A model generated the notes under the pieces. That model saw only the letters and a list, made by a program, of their open reading frames with translations, did no database searches and was not told the DNA's origin. Both the position numbers and the translations under genes were made by a program. This document shows positions 42,503 through 51,301 of a DNA stretch of 64,000 bases, piece by piece. The DNA is from Pustulibacterium marinum (GTDB lineage: Bacteria > Bacteroidota > Bacteroidia > Flavobacteriales > Flavobacteriaceae). Within the stretch, counting starts at the first letter, position 1. Each line of letters opens with the position of its first letter. The stretch is taken from positions 1 through 64,000 of the forward strand of contig NZ_FPBK01000013.1 of assembly GCF_900116665.1 (NCBI RefSeq), given 5' to 3'.

Positions 42503-44380
42503 ATGAAAGGAAAATCACTCGAGGAAGTTCATGAGTCCGTTGATATAGATCAGAAAAAATCGCTTTGGAAAAGGATTTTAGCATTTTTTGGTCCGGCTTA
42601 TCTCATTAGCGTTGGGTATATGGATCCAGGGAATTGGGCAACCGATATTGCCGGCGGTAGTCAGTTTGGTTACGCGCTGATTTGGGTTTTATTAATGTCG
42701 AATATCATGGCATTGTTGCTGCAAAGTTTAAGTGCGCGCTTAGGTATTGTAAAAGGACGTGATTTGGCGCAGGCATCTAGAGAAACGTATTCGCCTTTTG
42801 TGAATTTCATCTTATACATTTTAGCTGAAATAGCCATTGCAGCCTGTGATCTTGCAGAAGTTTTAGGAATGGCAATTGGATTAGAATTACTGTTTGACTT
42901 GCCATTACTTTGGGGAGTTTGTATTTCTATGCTTGATACTTTTCTATTGCTATTTCTAATGAATAAAGGAATCCGAAAAATGGAAGCTTTTATCATTACA
43001 CTTATCGGGATTATTGGCGGTTCGTTTTTATTGGAAATGTTTTTTGCAAAACCTGACGTCAATGAAATGGTCACAGGTTTTATTCCCACGATTCCAAATA
43101 GTACGGCACTTTACATTGCTATCGGAATTATTGGTGCCACGGTAATGCCCCATAATTTGTATTTACATTCTTCTTTGGTACAAACCAGAAAATTCAACCG
43201 AGATAAAAAAAGTATTAAACAAGCGTTACGTTTCAACTTTTTTGATTCTACAATTGCACTGAACTTAGCATTTTTTGTAAATGCAGCGATTTTAATTTTG
43301 GCGGCAGCAACGTTTCACAAAAACGGGATGTTTGAAGTAGCCGAAATACAAGATGCACATAAGTTGCTTGCACCATTATTAGGATCGGATTGGGCTTCTA
43401 TTTTATTTGCTTTAGCACTGATTGCAGCAGGACAAAGTAGTACAGTAACCGGAACATTAGCAGGGCAAATTGTAATGGAAGGTTATTTGAATTTACGAAT
43501 TCAGCCATGGGTTCGTAGAATAATTACACGATTAATTGCCATTGTACCCGCCGTATTAACCATTCTGTATATGGGAGAATCCGGAACAGGAGAATTGTTG
43601 GTACTTAGTCAGGTAGTGCTGAGTTTACAATTAGGATTTGCTATTATTCCTTTAATTCATTTTGTGAGTGATAAACATAAAATGGGTGAATTCGCTATTA
43701 AGATTCCAACGCAAATAGCTTCTTGGATTATTGCTTCCATCATTGTGGTGTTAAATGGAAAATTGGTTTACGATGAAATTCATAATTGGTTGTTGACTTC
43801 AGAACATCCTATCTACATCTGGATTTTTGTAATACCTATTGCAATCGGAGCCTTGATATTGCTCATCTATATCACTGTAAAGCCTATTTTCAATTCGAAA
43901 ATAAAAGTAACCAATCATGTTCCTCATATTGAAGAAATCATTTTTGAAAAGAAAATAGAACCACTTTTTTATAAGCATATAGCTGTTGCGATAGATTTTT
44001 CTAAAGCAGATAGTAAAAGCATTTCAAAAGCACTTCAAATAGGGAAGAAGGAAGCGACTTATACGTTGATTCATGTGGTAGAAACTCCAGGAGCAATAGT
44101 TCATGGTCACCAAACTGCGGATTATGAATCTTCAAGTGATGCTGCTTATCTAGAGCATTACAAACAACAATTGCAAGAACAAGGCTATAAAGTTGATATA
44201 AAACTGACATTTGGTAGACCAAAGAAACAAATTCCACTTGTCGTGAATGAGAATAATTTCGATTTATTAATTTTAGGAGCACACGGACATTCTTGGTTCA
44301 AAGACATGATATTGGGAACCACGATTGATTCTGTAAGACATCAAATAAACATTCCTTTAATGATTGTGAAAAGTAAATAG
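42503..44380 (+). CDS. NRAMP divalent metal transporter fused to a universal stress protein domain
   Basis: 625 residues, against ~410-440 for plain NRAMP. Residues ~20-465 hold eleven TM helices with DPGN at 41-44 and MPHNLYLHS (Met ~215), the metal-binding residues of the Mn/Fe-type family. Residues ~490-625 form a cytoplasmic UspA domain (YKHIAVAIDFSKADSK, ending LILGAHGHSWFKDMILGTT ... IPLMIVKS) with an ATP-binding-like GxxGx-type stretch. It imports Mn2+/Fe2+ with protons. The fused Usp domain may sense nucleotide or stress. 3 bp after mntR and 3 bp before the ZIP gene, so one operon. Confidence 0.93.
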   Translation: MKGKSLEEVHESVDIDQKKSLWKRILAFFGPAYLISVGYMDPGNWATDIAGGSQFGYALIWVLLMSNIMALLLQSLSARLGIVKGRDLAQASRETYSPFVNFILYILAEIAIAACDLAEVLGMAIGLELLFDLPLLWGVCISMLDTFLLLFLMNKGIRKMEAFIITLIGIIGGSFLLEMFFAKPDVNEMVTGFIPTIPNSTALYIAIGIIGATVMPHNLYLHSSLVQTRKFNRDKKSIKQALRFNFFDSTIALNLAFFVNAAILILAAATFHKNGMFEVAEIQDAHKLLAPLLGSDWASILFALALIAAGQSSTVTGTLAGQIVMEGYLNLRIQPWVRRIITRLIAIVPAVLTILYMGESGTGELLVLSQVVLSLQLGFAIIPLIHFVSDKHKMGEFAIKIPTQIASWIIASIIVVLNGKLVYDEIHNWLLTSEHPIYIWIFVIPIAIGALILLIYITVKPIFNSKIKVTNHVPHIEEIIFEKKIEPLFYKHIAVAIDFSKADSKSISKALQIGKKEATYTLIHVVETPGAIVHGHQTADYESSSDAAYLEHYKQQLQEQGYKVDIKLTFGRPKKQIPLVVNENNFDLLILGAHGHSWFKDMILGTTIDSVRHQINIPLMIVKSK

Positions 44381-44383
44381 CCT

Positions 44384-45208
44384 ATGTTTACAAGATTATT
44401 TGAATTTTTTGAATCTATAGATCCGGTTTGGGGAGCATTAATTGCCACAGTTTTTACTTGGCTTGTCACCGCTGCCGGAGCCTCATTCGTTTTCTTTTTT
44501 AAAAACATGAAACGTGGTGTTCTAGATGGAATGCTAGGATTTACCGGTGGAGTCATGGTTGCCGCTAGTTTTTGGAGTTTATTAGCTCCTGCCATAGAGA
44601 TGAGCGGTGGCGAAGGTTTTGAGAAAGTAATGCCGGCCGCCATAGGTTTTGGATTAGGAGCACTTTTCTTATTTTCTTTAGATAAATTGCTTCCGCATCT
44701 TCATATCAATTTTACGCCAGAGGAGAGTGAAGGATTAGATACCTCTTGGCACAGAACCACTTTATTAGTATTGGCAATTACCTTGCATAATATTCCTGAA
44801 GGTTTAGCGGTAGGTGTGTTGTTTGGAGGCGTTGCAGCGGGTATTCCCGAAGCTTCAATTCCAGCAGCAGTAATTTTGGCAATTGGTATTGGGATTCAAA
44901 ATTTTCCAGAAGGAATTGCTGTTTCCATGCCACTTAGAAGGCAAGGAATGAGTAGAAGAAGAAGTTTTTTCTACGGACAGATGTCTGCTATTGTAGAACC
45001 TATTGCTGGGGTAATTGGTGCAGTTGCTGTTACATTTTTTACTCCGGTTTTACCTTATGCTTTGGCGTTTGCTGCGGGAGCCATGATTTTTGTTGTAGTT
45101 GAGGAAGTAATTCCAGAGACGCAGCAAGATAAATATACCGATGTGGCGACACTCGGCTTCATAGGAGGATTTTTAATTATGATGACTTTAGATGTTGCTC
45201 TGGGATAA
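44384..45208 (+). CDS. ZIP-family divalent metal transporter
   Basis: 274 residues with eight TM helices. TM4 has HNIPEGLAVGV and TM5 has NFPEGIAVSMPL, the ZIP metal-binding helices (the second has Asn where many have His). The loop between TM3 and TM4 has histidines (PHLHINF). It resembles GufA/ZupT. It moves Zn, Mn or Fe into or out of the cytosol; direction cannot be decided here. Starts 3 bp after the NRAMP-Usp gene. Confidence 0.9.
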   Translation: MFTRLFEFFESIDPVWGALIATVFTWLVTAAGASFVFFFKNMKRGVLDGMLGFTGGVMVAASFWSLLAPAIEMSGGEGFEKVMPAAIGFGLGALFLFSLDKLLPHLHINFTPEESEGLDTSWHRTTLLVLAITLHNIPEGLAVGVLFGGVAAGIPEASIPAAVILAIGIGIQNFPEGIAVSMPLRRQGMSRRRSFFYGQMSAIVEPIAGVIGAVAVTFFTPVLPYALAFAAGAMIFVVVEEVIPETQQDKYTDVATLGFIGGFLIMMTLDVALG

Positions 45209-45249
45209 TTGTATTACTTTTCCATCATCAAACTTTTAAATAATAGGTA

Positions 45250-45633
45250 ATGATTTTAGCGCAATTTTTTGGTAGTGTTTTGGGAATGTTAGCCGTGATT
45301 TTTGGTGCTTTTGGAGCACACGCTTTAAAAGGAAAATTTTCTGAAGAACAATTGCAAAGTTTTGAAACTGGCGTAAAATACCAAATGTACCATGCAATTG
45401 TATTATTAGCTATTGGATTTACAGCGCCACAAACTTGGTTGTTTACTGTTGTAACTTGGTTATTTTTTTTGGGAGTATTGCTGTTTTCTTTCAGTATTTA
45501 TTTGTTGTGTTACACTGGGTATAAAGGAAATAAATGGAAATTTTTAGGCCCCGTTACTCCGTTGGGAGGACTGTTACTCGTTGTGGCTTGGGGAATGATA
45601 GCCTACGGAGCCTTTTCTTTGTTACTTATCTAA
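45250..45633 (+). CDS. DUF423 membrane protein
   Basis: 127 residues, four TM helices. Motif FGAFGAHALKGKFSEEQLQSFETGVKYQMYHA is the signature of the DUF423/YgdD family, followed by GVLLFSFSIYLL and VTPLGGLLLVVAWGMIAYGA. The role is unknown. It sits 41 bp downstream of the ZIP gene, possibly in the same transcript, and converges on the feo operon with a 12-bp gap. Confidence 0.9.
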   Translation: MILAQFFGSVLGMLAVIFGAFGAHALKGKFSEEQLQSFETGVKYQMYHAIVLLAIGFTAPQTWLFTVVTWLFFLGVLLFSFSIYLLCYTGYKGNKWKFLGPVTPLGGLLLVVAWGMIAYGAFSLLLI

Positions 45634-45645
45634 GAGAATAGTCAG

Positions 45646-45780
45646 TTAATTGCAGCCACAATCTGACTTTCCGCAGGAACCTGAGTTTCCTGCTTTTTTT
45701 CTACTTGGCATTGCGAATTTGAAAAACAAATACATCAATGCTACAAAAACCGTAACATACACTAAAATCTCTTGCATCAT
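45646..45780 (-). CDS. FeoB-associated Cys-rich membrane protein (44 aa)
   Basis: Too short to be caught by usual ORF cut-offs. From ATG at 45780 (MMQEILVYVTVFVALMYLF) it encodes one TM helix and a short tail ending in SCGKSDCGCN with three cysteines. This matches the small 'FeoB-associated Cys-rich membrane protein' group, comparable with FeoC as a third Feo component. It lies 14 bp after feoB on the same strand. The Cys tail could bind an iron-sulfur cluster or iron. The second ATG at 45777 is an alternative start. Confidence 0.85.
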   Translation of the reverse strand: MMQEILVYVTVFVALMYLFFKFAMPSRKKAGNSGSCGKSDCGCN

Positions 45781-45794
45781 CTGTCTACAATTTA

Positions 45795-47891
45795 TTAATT
45801 AAGAACTTGAAAAGCAACGAGCGCAACTACATATGCAAAACCAGTCATAGAAACTAATTGTATTGCAGGCCATTTCCAGCTATTTGTTTCACGTTTTACA
45901 ATGGCAAGCGTACTCATACACTGCATTGCAAACGCATAGAAAAGTAAAAGAGATATACCGGAAGCCAAATTAAACAGAGGAGAACCATCTGGTAAAACCT
46001 CGTCTCTCATTCGGTTTTTAATAGTACTTTCATCATCGGTTCCTACACTATAAATGGTAGCTAAGGTTCCAACAAAAACTTCTCTAGCTGCAAAAGAACT
46101 TACAATAGCAATACCTATTTTCCAGTCGTAACCCAAAGGCTCAATAGCTGGTTCTATTGCTTTACCTACGATCCCAATATAAGAATTCTCTAATTGATAG
46201 GAAACTATATGGGCTTCCAATTTGTCTTCCGGAAGGTTTTGTTCGGCGTATTGCTCTGTTATAATCGTTGAAGCATTCTCGAAATTGTCACCAGGACCAT
46301 TAGTAGCTAAAAACCACAGTACGATAGAAATTGCCAAAATGATTTTTCCTGCACCTAAAACAAAGCTTTTTGTTTTTTCAAAAACAGTAATCACTACATT
46401 TTTAAATAATGGTAGTTTGTAATTAGGCATTTCAACAACAAAGAAGGTGCGGCTTTTAATTTTCAATATGTAATGAAGAATGTATGCTGAAAGAATTGCC
46501 ATTCCAAAACCAAGCATGTACAAAGTCATCAAAGCAAGTGCTTGATAATTCAATCCTAAAAATGTTCCGTCTGGAATTACCAAGGATATAATAATAAGGT
46601 ATACAGGAAGTCTTGCAGAACAGGTGGTAAATGGTGTTACCAAAATAGTAATCAATCGTTCTTTCCAGTTTTCAATATTTCTGGTTGCCATGACTGCAGG
46701 GATTGCACACGCTGTTCCAGATATTAGTGGAACAACACTTTTTCCGCTAAGTCCAAATCTTCTCATGAGCTTATCCATTAAAAATACTACTCGACTCATA
46801 TAACCAGATTCTTCGAGAATGGATATGAATAAGAACAGAAATGCAATTTGTGGGATGAAAATAACTACACCGCCAATGCCAGGGATAATTCCTTCTGAAA
46901 TAAGATTTGTAAATGCTCCTGCTGGTAAAGTTGCTTTAACCCATTCTCCAAAATCTGCAAAAGTAGTGTCTATAAAATCCATAGGAACGCTACTCCAGTT
47001 GTAAATAGCTTGAAACATCAAGAGTAGAATCATGAAGAAAATTCCAAAACCATATACTTTGTGCATCAAAATGCGGTCTAGTACACTGCGCAGATCTTTT
47101 GCAGCATTAATATCTTTTTTATAGGCTTCTTTAAGAACTCCGTTTATATATTGATATCGGAGAATTGTTTCCTTTTGTTGTAATCTTTTAAGGTCAGATT
47201 TGGATTTGGTGGAAAAGTTAGAGGTGTCTTTTACAAGATTTCTGTCTAGCTTTACAAAGTTCACATCTTGTGTAATTACCAACCATAATTTATATAATGA
47301 TTGGTTACTGAAGGCTTTTTTCAATCCTGAAAAATATTCAGGATCTATAATGCTAAAATCAACACAAGTTTCTGTAGATAAAGATTTGTAATTTAAAATG
47401 AGTTCTTTTAAATAATCAATACCTGTATTTTTTCGAGTACTTACAACGGCAATTTTGGTTTTGAAACGTTCTTCCAAAATTTGAATGTCTAGCGTAATTC
47501 CTTTACGTTCCATTCTATCTGCCATGTTTACTACCAAAATAGTAGGAATGCCAAGATCCTTTATTTGTGTATACAGTAGTAGATTACGTTTCATGTTTTC
47601 TACATCTGCTACTAAAACGGCTACATCGGGGAAATCCTTGTCGTTCTTGTTTAGTAATAGTTCTATAACCACATTCTCGTCTAGGGAAGTGGCATTAAGA
47701 CTGTACGTTCCTGGAAGATCTATTATGTGCGCTTTAACGCCTCGTGGTAATTTGCAAATACCTTCTTTTTTTTCAACCGTAATTCCAGGATAGTTACCAA
47801 CTTTTTGGTTGAGTCCTGTAAGTTGATTGAATACAGAAGTTTTGCCCGTATTAGGATTTCCTATGAGGGCTACATTAAGTTGCTTGCTCAT
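45795..47891 (-). CDS. feoB: Ferrous iron transporter FeoB
   Basis: 698 residues. N-terminal G domain: G1 GNPNTGKT (11-18), G2-region GNYPGITVEKKEG, G3 DLPGTYSL, G4 NMADR. A helical GDI-type region follows, then two Gate domains with the membrane helices, including FTTCSARLPVYLI and SSFAAREVFVG. It imports Fe2+ across the inner membrane. The ATG overlaps the feoA stop by 4 bp. It closes with the 44-aa Cys-rich protein. Expression is probably iron-controlled (see promoter entry). Confidence 0.95.
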   Translation of the reverse strand: MSKQLNVALIGNPNTGKTSVFNQLTGLNQKVGNYPGITVEKKEGICKLPRGVKAHIIDLPGTYSLNATSLDENVVIELLLNKNDKDFPDVAVLVADVENMKRNLLLYTQIKDLGIPTILVVNMADRMERKGITLDIQILEERFKTKIAVVSTRKNTGIDYLKELILNYKSLSTETCVDFSIIDPEYFSGLKKAFSNQSLYKLWLVITQDVNFVKLDRNLVKDTSNFSTKSKSDLKRLQQKETILRYQYINGVLKEAYKKDINAAKDLRSVLDRILMHKVYGFGIFFMILLLMFQAIYNWSSVPMDFIDTTFADFGEWVKATLPAGAFTNLISEGIIPGIGGVVIFIPQIAFLFLFISILEESGYMSRVVFLMDKLMRRFGLSGKSVVPLISGTACAIPAVMATRNIENWKERLITILVTPFTTCSARLPVYLIIISLVIPDGTFLGLNYQALALMTLYMLGFGMAILSAYILHYILKIKSRTFFVVEMPNYKLPLFKNVVITVFEKTKSFVLGAGKIILAISIVLWFLATNGPGDNFENASTIITEQYAEQNLPEDKLEAHIVSYQLENSYIGIVGKAIEPAIEPLGYDWKIGIAIVSSFAAREVFVGTLATIYSVGTDDESTIKNRMRDEVLPDGSPLFNLASGISLLLFYAFAMQCMSTLAIVKRETNSWKWPAIQLVSMTGFAYVVALVAFQVLN

Positions 47892-48130
47892 AAGGTTTCT
47901 TTTTCCAATATTTCTATTTCAATAAGTTGTGCAGTTTCTTGTCTAATAGCGAGAAAAGAACCGTTGATGTTTAAATACATAGGGTCTTTGAAAGGTGCAA
48001 ATTGCAATAATTCAACTTCATTACCGGGTAAACACCCCATTTCGTACAATTTCAGAGGTATAGACTCATGAGAGATGTCTTTGATAATACCTTTTTCACC
48101 GCGTTTCAAACTTGCAATTGTCTGCTTCAA
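47888..48130 (-). CDS. feoA: FeoA-family protein
   Basis: 80 residues, an SH3-like fold: SLKRGEKGIIKDISHESIPLKLYEMGCLPGNEVELLQFAPFKDPMYL. It is a cytosolic partner of FeoB. Translation starts at TTG (48130); an in-frame TAA lies two codons upstream and no ATG is usable. It is first gene of feoA-feoB-Cys-rich and overlaps feoB by 4 bp. Confidence 0.93.
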   Translation of the reverse strand: MKQTIASLKRGEKGIIKDISHESIPLKLYEMGCLPGNEVELLQFAPFKDPMYLNINGSFLAIRQETAQLIEIEILEKETL

Positions 48131-48136
48131 CTTTTA

Positions 48137-48188
48137 TTTAGATTGATTTTAAGTAAGCAAAAGTACTATAAATTATAATGTGTACAAA
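48137..48188 (-). promoter_or_regulatory. feo operon promoter with operator-like element
   Basis: On the minus strand TTTG (48188-48185), a 19-bp spacer and TACTTTTG (48165-48158) match the Bacteroidota consensus exactly. In the leader, TTTAGATTGATTTTAA (48137-48152) matches 12 of 16 positions of the mntR-side palindrome read on the opposite strand, so the same regulator may bind (inference). Confidence 0.65.
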
Positions 48189-48230
48189 GCAACTACTGTT
48201 AATCCTTGTCTATACTATTGCATAGTAAAT

Positions 48231-48929
48231 TTATAATCCTTCTTCTTTTTCAAGTGATTTGATGTCGTTGAAGAGTTTTTCGATATCTTCTTCTTTGGTT
48301 CCGTCATAGAAACCACGAATGCGTTTTTGAGTATCTACCAATATGAAATTTTCAGTATGGATCATATCATAAGCTCCTCCATCACCATCGGTTTTTACAG
48401 CCAAGTAACTTTTTCTGGCCAGATCATAAATTTGTTTTTTATCACCAGTGACTAAATTCCATTTAGAGTCATCAACTCCTTTTTCGAGTGCATATTTTTT
48501 CAATTGTGGTACAGAATCAATTGCCGGAGTTACGCTGTGCGACAGTAATTTTACATGTTCATCATCCTTAAGCATGGTTTGAAGATCGGCCATATTTGCC
48601 GTCATAATTGGACAAATACTAGGGCAGGTTGTAAAAAAGAAGTCGGCTACATAGATTTTACCATCATAATCTTTTTCGGTAATCGTATCTCCATTTTGAT
48701 TGATAAGTTTGAAATCAGCAATCGTATGGTATTTTTTCACATGCTGAATGGTGCTATCTACCAATTCTGCACTCACATCATACGGTTCGTAGACAGGTAA
48801 TTTACTTTCGACTTCTCTTGAAGGTTTGCTCAAAAAGTAATAAATGCCTGCAAACGTGGAGGAAAGTATAATGATTAAAAAGATGATGAGATAGCGAAGA
48901 GAATTGCTTTTTTGTCTAGATGACTTCAT
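48231..48929 (-). CDS. SCO1/SenC-family copper chaperone protein
   Basis: 232 residues. An N-terminal TM anchor (LRYLIIFLIIILSSTFAGIYYF, ~11-32) is followed by a thioredoxin-like domain. Copper ligands are the CxxxC in FFFTTCPSICPIM and the late His in MIHTENFILVD. SCO proteins deliver copper to the CuA site of cytochrome c oxidase. It is monocistronic between the feo region and the M1 peptidase. Confidence 0.92.
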   Translation of the reverse strand: MKSSRQKSNSLRYLIIFLIIILSSTFAGIYYFLSKPSREVESKLPVYEPYDVSAELVDSTIQHVKKYHTIADFKLINQNGDTITEKDYDGKIYVADFFFTTCPSICPIMTANMADLQTMLKDDEHVKLLSHSVTPAIDSVPQLKKYALEKGVDDSKWNLVTGDKKQIYDLARKSYLAVKTDGDGGAYDMIHTENFILVDTQKRIRGFYDGTKEEDIEKLFNDIKSLEKEEGL

Positions 48930-49287
48930 ATCAGCAAATTATTTTGGATCAATGGTAATTGCTAGACAAAAATATCAAATTCAAAATGGTGTTCAAGTTA
49001 AACTAACGAGAATTTTTTTAATGTTAGATAAGAAAATCCAATAAGTACTATTTTTCGTATATAAATAATAGATGAAATTGAAGTTTTAATCAGGAGGTAG
49101 TGATGGGAGAGCAAAAAATCCATTGATGATTTTTCGATAATGATAACTTACTGTTAATGGATGTTTAATAAAGTGTTGATTTTCATTAATTTCCGTTAAA
49201 AGTATCGATTTTATCGATTAAATGTGTTAACGTAACGAAAAATGTACTATTTTTATGGTCCCTTAATCTTACTAAGACTAACTTGAC
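48930..49287. other. 358-bp intergenic region between the SCO and M1 genes
   Basis: AT-rich. It contains a strong Shine-Dalgarno (AGGAGGT, 49092-49098) with a 7-codon frame ATG...TGA (49103-49126), and a tandem ATCGAT-TTT-ATCGAT (49204-49218). A weak -7-like TATTTTTA lies at 49249-49256 before the M1 gene. No tRNA or longer gene is visible. Confidence 0.5.
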
Positions 49288-51207
49288 ATGGTAAAACAAC
49301 TACTTTGTGTTGCCTTGTTTGTAACTTCCATGGTCACTGCCCAAACACCAGAGGAGTTCAAGCAAATTGTAAACAGTGAAATGAATAGGACTCAGTCTGA
49401 AATGGAATTTCAGCAGAATCCTAATACAGAAGGTTACGACCTTAAGTATCATCGTTTGGAGTTTAACCTTGATCCAGCTGAATATTACGTAGACGGTAAC
49501 GTTACAACCTATTTTGAAGCTGAAGGAGACCTGAATTCTATCACATTTGATTTTACAGATCAAATTGCCGTTTCTTCGGTTACCAGAAACGGATTAGATC
49601 TTAGCTTTACTCAAAATTCCAACGATGAGTTAGTCGTCGATTTTCCTGAGACAATTACATCTGGTACATTAGATTCATTAACTATTAGTTATGCAGGTAC
49701 GCCGGCTTCAGATCAAGCAGCATTCACGGCATCTACGCACAATGGTTCACCTGTTATTTATACACTTTCAGAACCTTATGGTTCCAAAGATTGGTGGCCT
49801 TGTAAACAAGATCTTAATGATAAAGTAGATAGTATTCAAGTTAAAATTACTACACCATCTCAATACGTGTCGGTTTCTAACGGGTTAGAAACAGGAAATG
49901 TTACCGAGGGAAGTTATAAAACCACAACATTTGAACATAAACATCCAATTCCAGCTTATCTAATTGCTGTTGCTGTAACTAATTACGAAGTGTATACGCA
50001 TACAGTTGGTGAAGGAGATGAAGCTTTTGATATTGTTAACTATATCTATCCTGAAACATTAACAACTGCTCAAATAGCAACTCCGGTTACAGTAGATATT
50101 ATGGAGTTGTATCAAGACCTATTTGAAGTGTATCCATTTCATGATGAAAAATACGGGCATGCTCAATTTGGTTGGGGAGGCGGAATGGAGCATACTACAG
50201 TTTCCTTCATGGGTGGTTTTAGTAGAGGTTTAATTGCGCATGAATTAGCTCATCAGTGGTTTGGAGATAAAGTTACTTGTGGTTCTTGGAGAGATATTTG
50301 GTTAAACGAAGGTTTTGCTACGTATCTTGCAGGTCTAGTTGAAGAGCATTTAGATGGAAATTCAGACTTTATCAACTGGAAACAAACTAAGATTGCAAAT
50401 ATTACTTCAAATATTGGAGGTACCGTGTATCTTTCTGAGTCCGATACTACCAATGTAAATAGAATATTTAGCGCAAGATTATCATATAATAAACCTGCAA
50501 TGGTTTTACATATGTTAAGAAAGAAAATGGGTGATGAAAATTTCTATGCTGGATTACAGGCTTATTTAGCAGATCCGAACTTAGCATATGATTATGCACA
50601 CACGCCAGATATTATAGCTCATTTAGAAACTCAGAGCGGGTTAGATCTTACCGAGTTTTTTGACGATTGGATTTATGGCCAAGGATATCCAACATATTCC
50701 ATAGATTGGAATCAAGCAGATGGAGCGAATGTAAACCTAACCATTAATCAAACTACATCTATGCCAACCTCTGTTGGCTTCTTTGAAATGTCATTACCAT
50801 TTAGGCTTATTGGTGAAGATGGTGAAGTATTAGATATTACTTTAGAAAATACCTCAAATGGTCAAAATTATGCAGTTCCTGTTGATTTTACAGTTGCTCA
50901 AGTTCAATTTGATCCTGAATATGATATCATATCGAAGAACAACTTGGTTACCTTAAAAGTAGATAATGTTGCTTTGTTAGAAACTGATTTAGAAATTTTT
51001 CCGAATCCGGGAAATGCATCATTCTCAATCAAAAAACCAGCAAACGTTTCAATTAATCATATTAAAATATATGACCTTACAGGGAAATTAGTTTCAGAAT
51101 ACAATGCAGTAGCAGAAGTTGATGTGTCGCAATTATCGGTAGGGGTTCACAAAGTTATTATAGAAACTGATCTTGGTGTAGTTCAAAAAAGTTTTATTAA
51201 AAAATAA
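49288..51207 (+). CDS. M1-family aminopeptidase with T9SS sorting domain
   Basis: 639 residues. Signal peptide ends near MVTAQT. The N-terminal beta domain leads to the catalytic domain with GGGMEHTTVSF (exopeptidase motif with His where Asn is usual) and HELAHQWFGDKVTC...WLNEGFATY (zinc ligands and catalytic Glu, near residues 317-340). The last ~75 residues (LEIFPNPGNASFSIKK ... VHKVIIETDLGVVQKSFIKK) are a type-A T9SS C-terminal sorting domain, so it is exported by the type IX system and likely surface-attached or secreted. It trims N-terminal residues from peptides. A hairpin follows. Confidence 0.93.
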   Translation: MVKQLLCVALFVTSMVTAQTPEEFKQIVNSEMNRTQSEMEFQQNPNTEGYDLKYHRLEFNLDPAEYYVDGNVTTYFEAEGDLNSITFDFTDQIAVSSVTRNGLDLSFTQNSNDELVVDFPETITSGTLDSLTISYAGTPASDQAAFTASTHNGSPVIYTLSEPYGSKDWWPCKQDLNDKVDSIQVKITTPSQYVSVSNGLETGNVTEGSYKTTTFEHKHPIPAYLIAVAVTNYEVYTHTVGEGDEAFDIVNYIYPETLTTAQIATPVTVDIMELYQDLFEVYPFHDEKYGHAQFGWGGGMEHTTVSFMGGFSRGLIAHELAHQWFGDKVTCGSWRDIWLNEGFATYLAGLVEEHLDGNSDFINWKQTKIANITSNIGGTVYLSESDTTNVNRIFSARLSYNKPAMVLHMLRKKMGDENFYAGLQAYLADPNLAYDYAHTPDIIAHLETQSGLDLTEFFDDWIYGQGYPTYSIDWNQADGANVNLTINQTTSMPTSVGFFEMSLPFRLIGEDGEVLDITLENTSNGQNYAVPVDFTVAQVQFDPEYDIISKNNLVTLKVDNVALLETDLEIFPNPGNASFSIKKPANVSINHIKIYDLTGKLVSEYNAVAEVDVSQLSVGVHKVIIETDLGVVQKSFIKK

Positions 51208-51246
51208 ATTTTTACTCAAGTAGTTTAAAAAAGGGGTGTTAGATTT

Positions 51247-51274
51247 CAAAAGTAAGGTGAAAACCTTACTTTTG
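51247..51274 (+). terminator. Hairpin after the M1 peptidase gene
   Basis: Perfect 12-bp stem (CAAAAGTAAGGT / ACCTTACTTTTG) with a GAAA tetraloop, followed by GCGTTTT. A terminator or mRNA-end stem between the M1 gene and rseP. Confidence 0.65.
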
Positions 51275-51301
51275 GCGTTTTAGAAAGTATATAAAAAATC
51301 T

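Noticed and set aside
47485-47793. 102-codon frame antisense to feoB
   Set aside because: Ser/Thr-rich shadow of the FeoB G domain; no independent signal.
49204-49218. ATCGAT-TTT-ATCGAT as an operator
   Set aside because: Two self-palindromic hexamers in AT-rich DNA; too little to support a regulatory claim.
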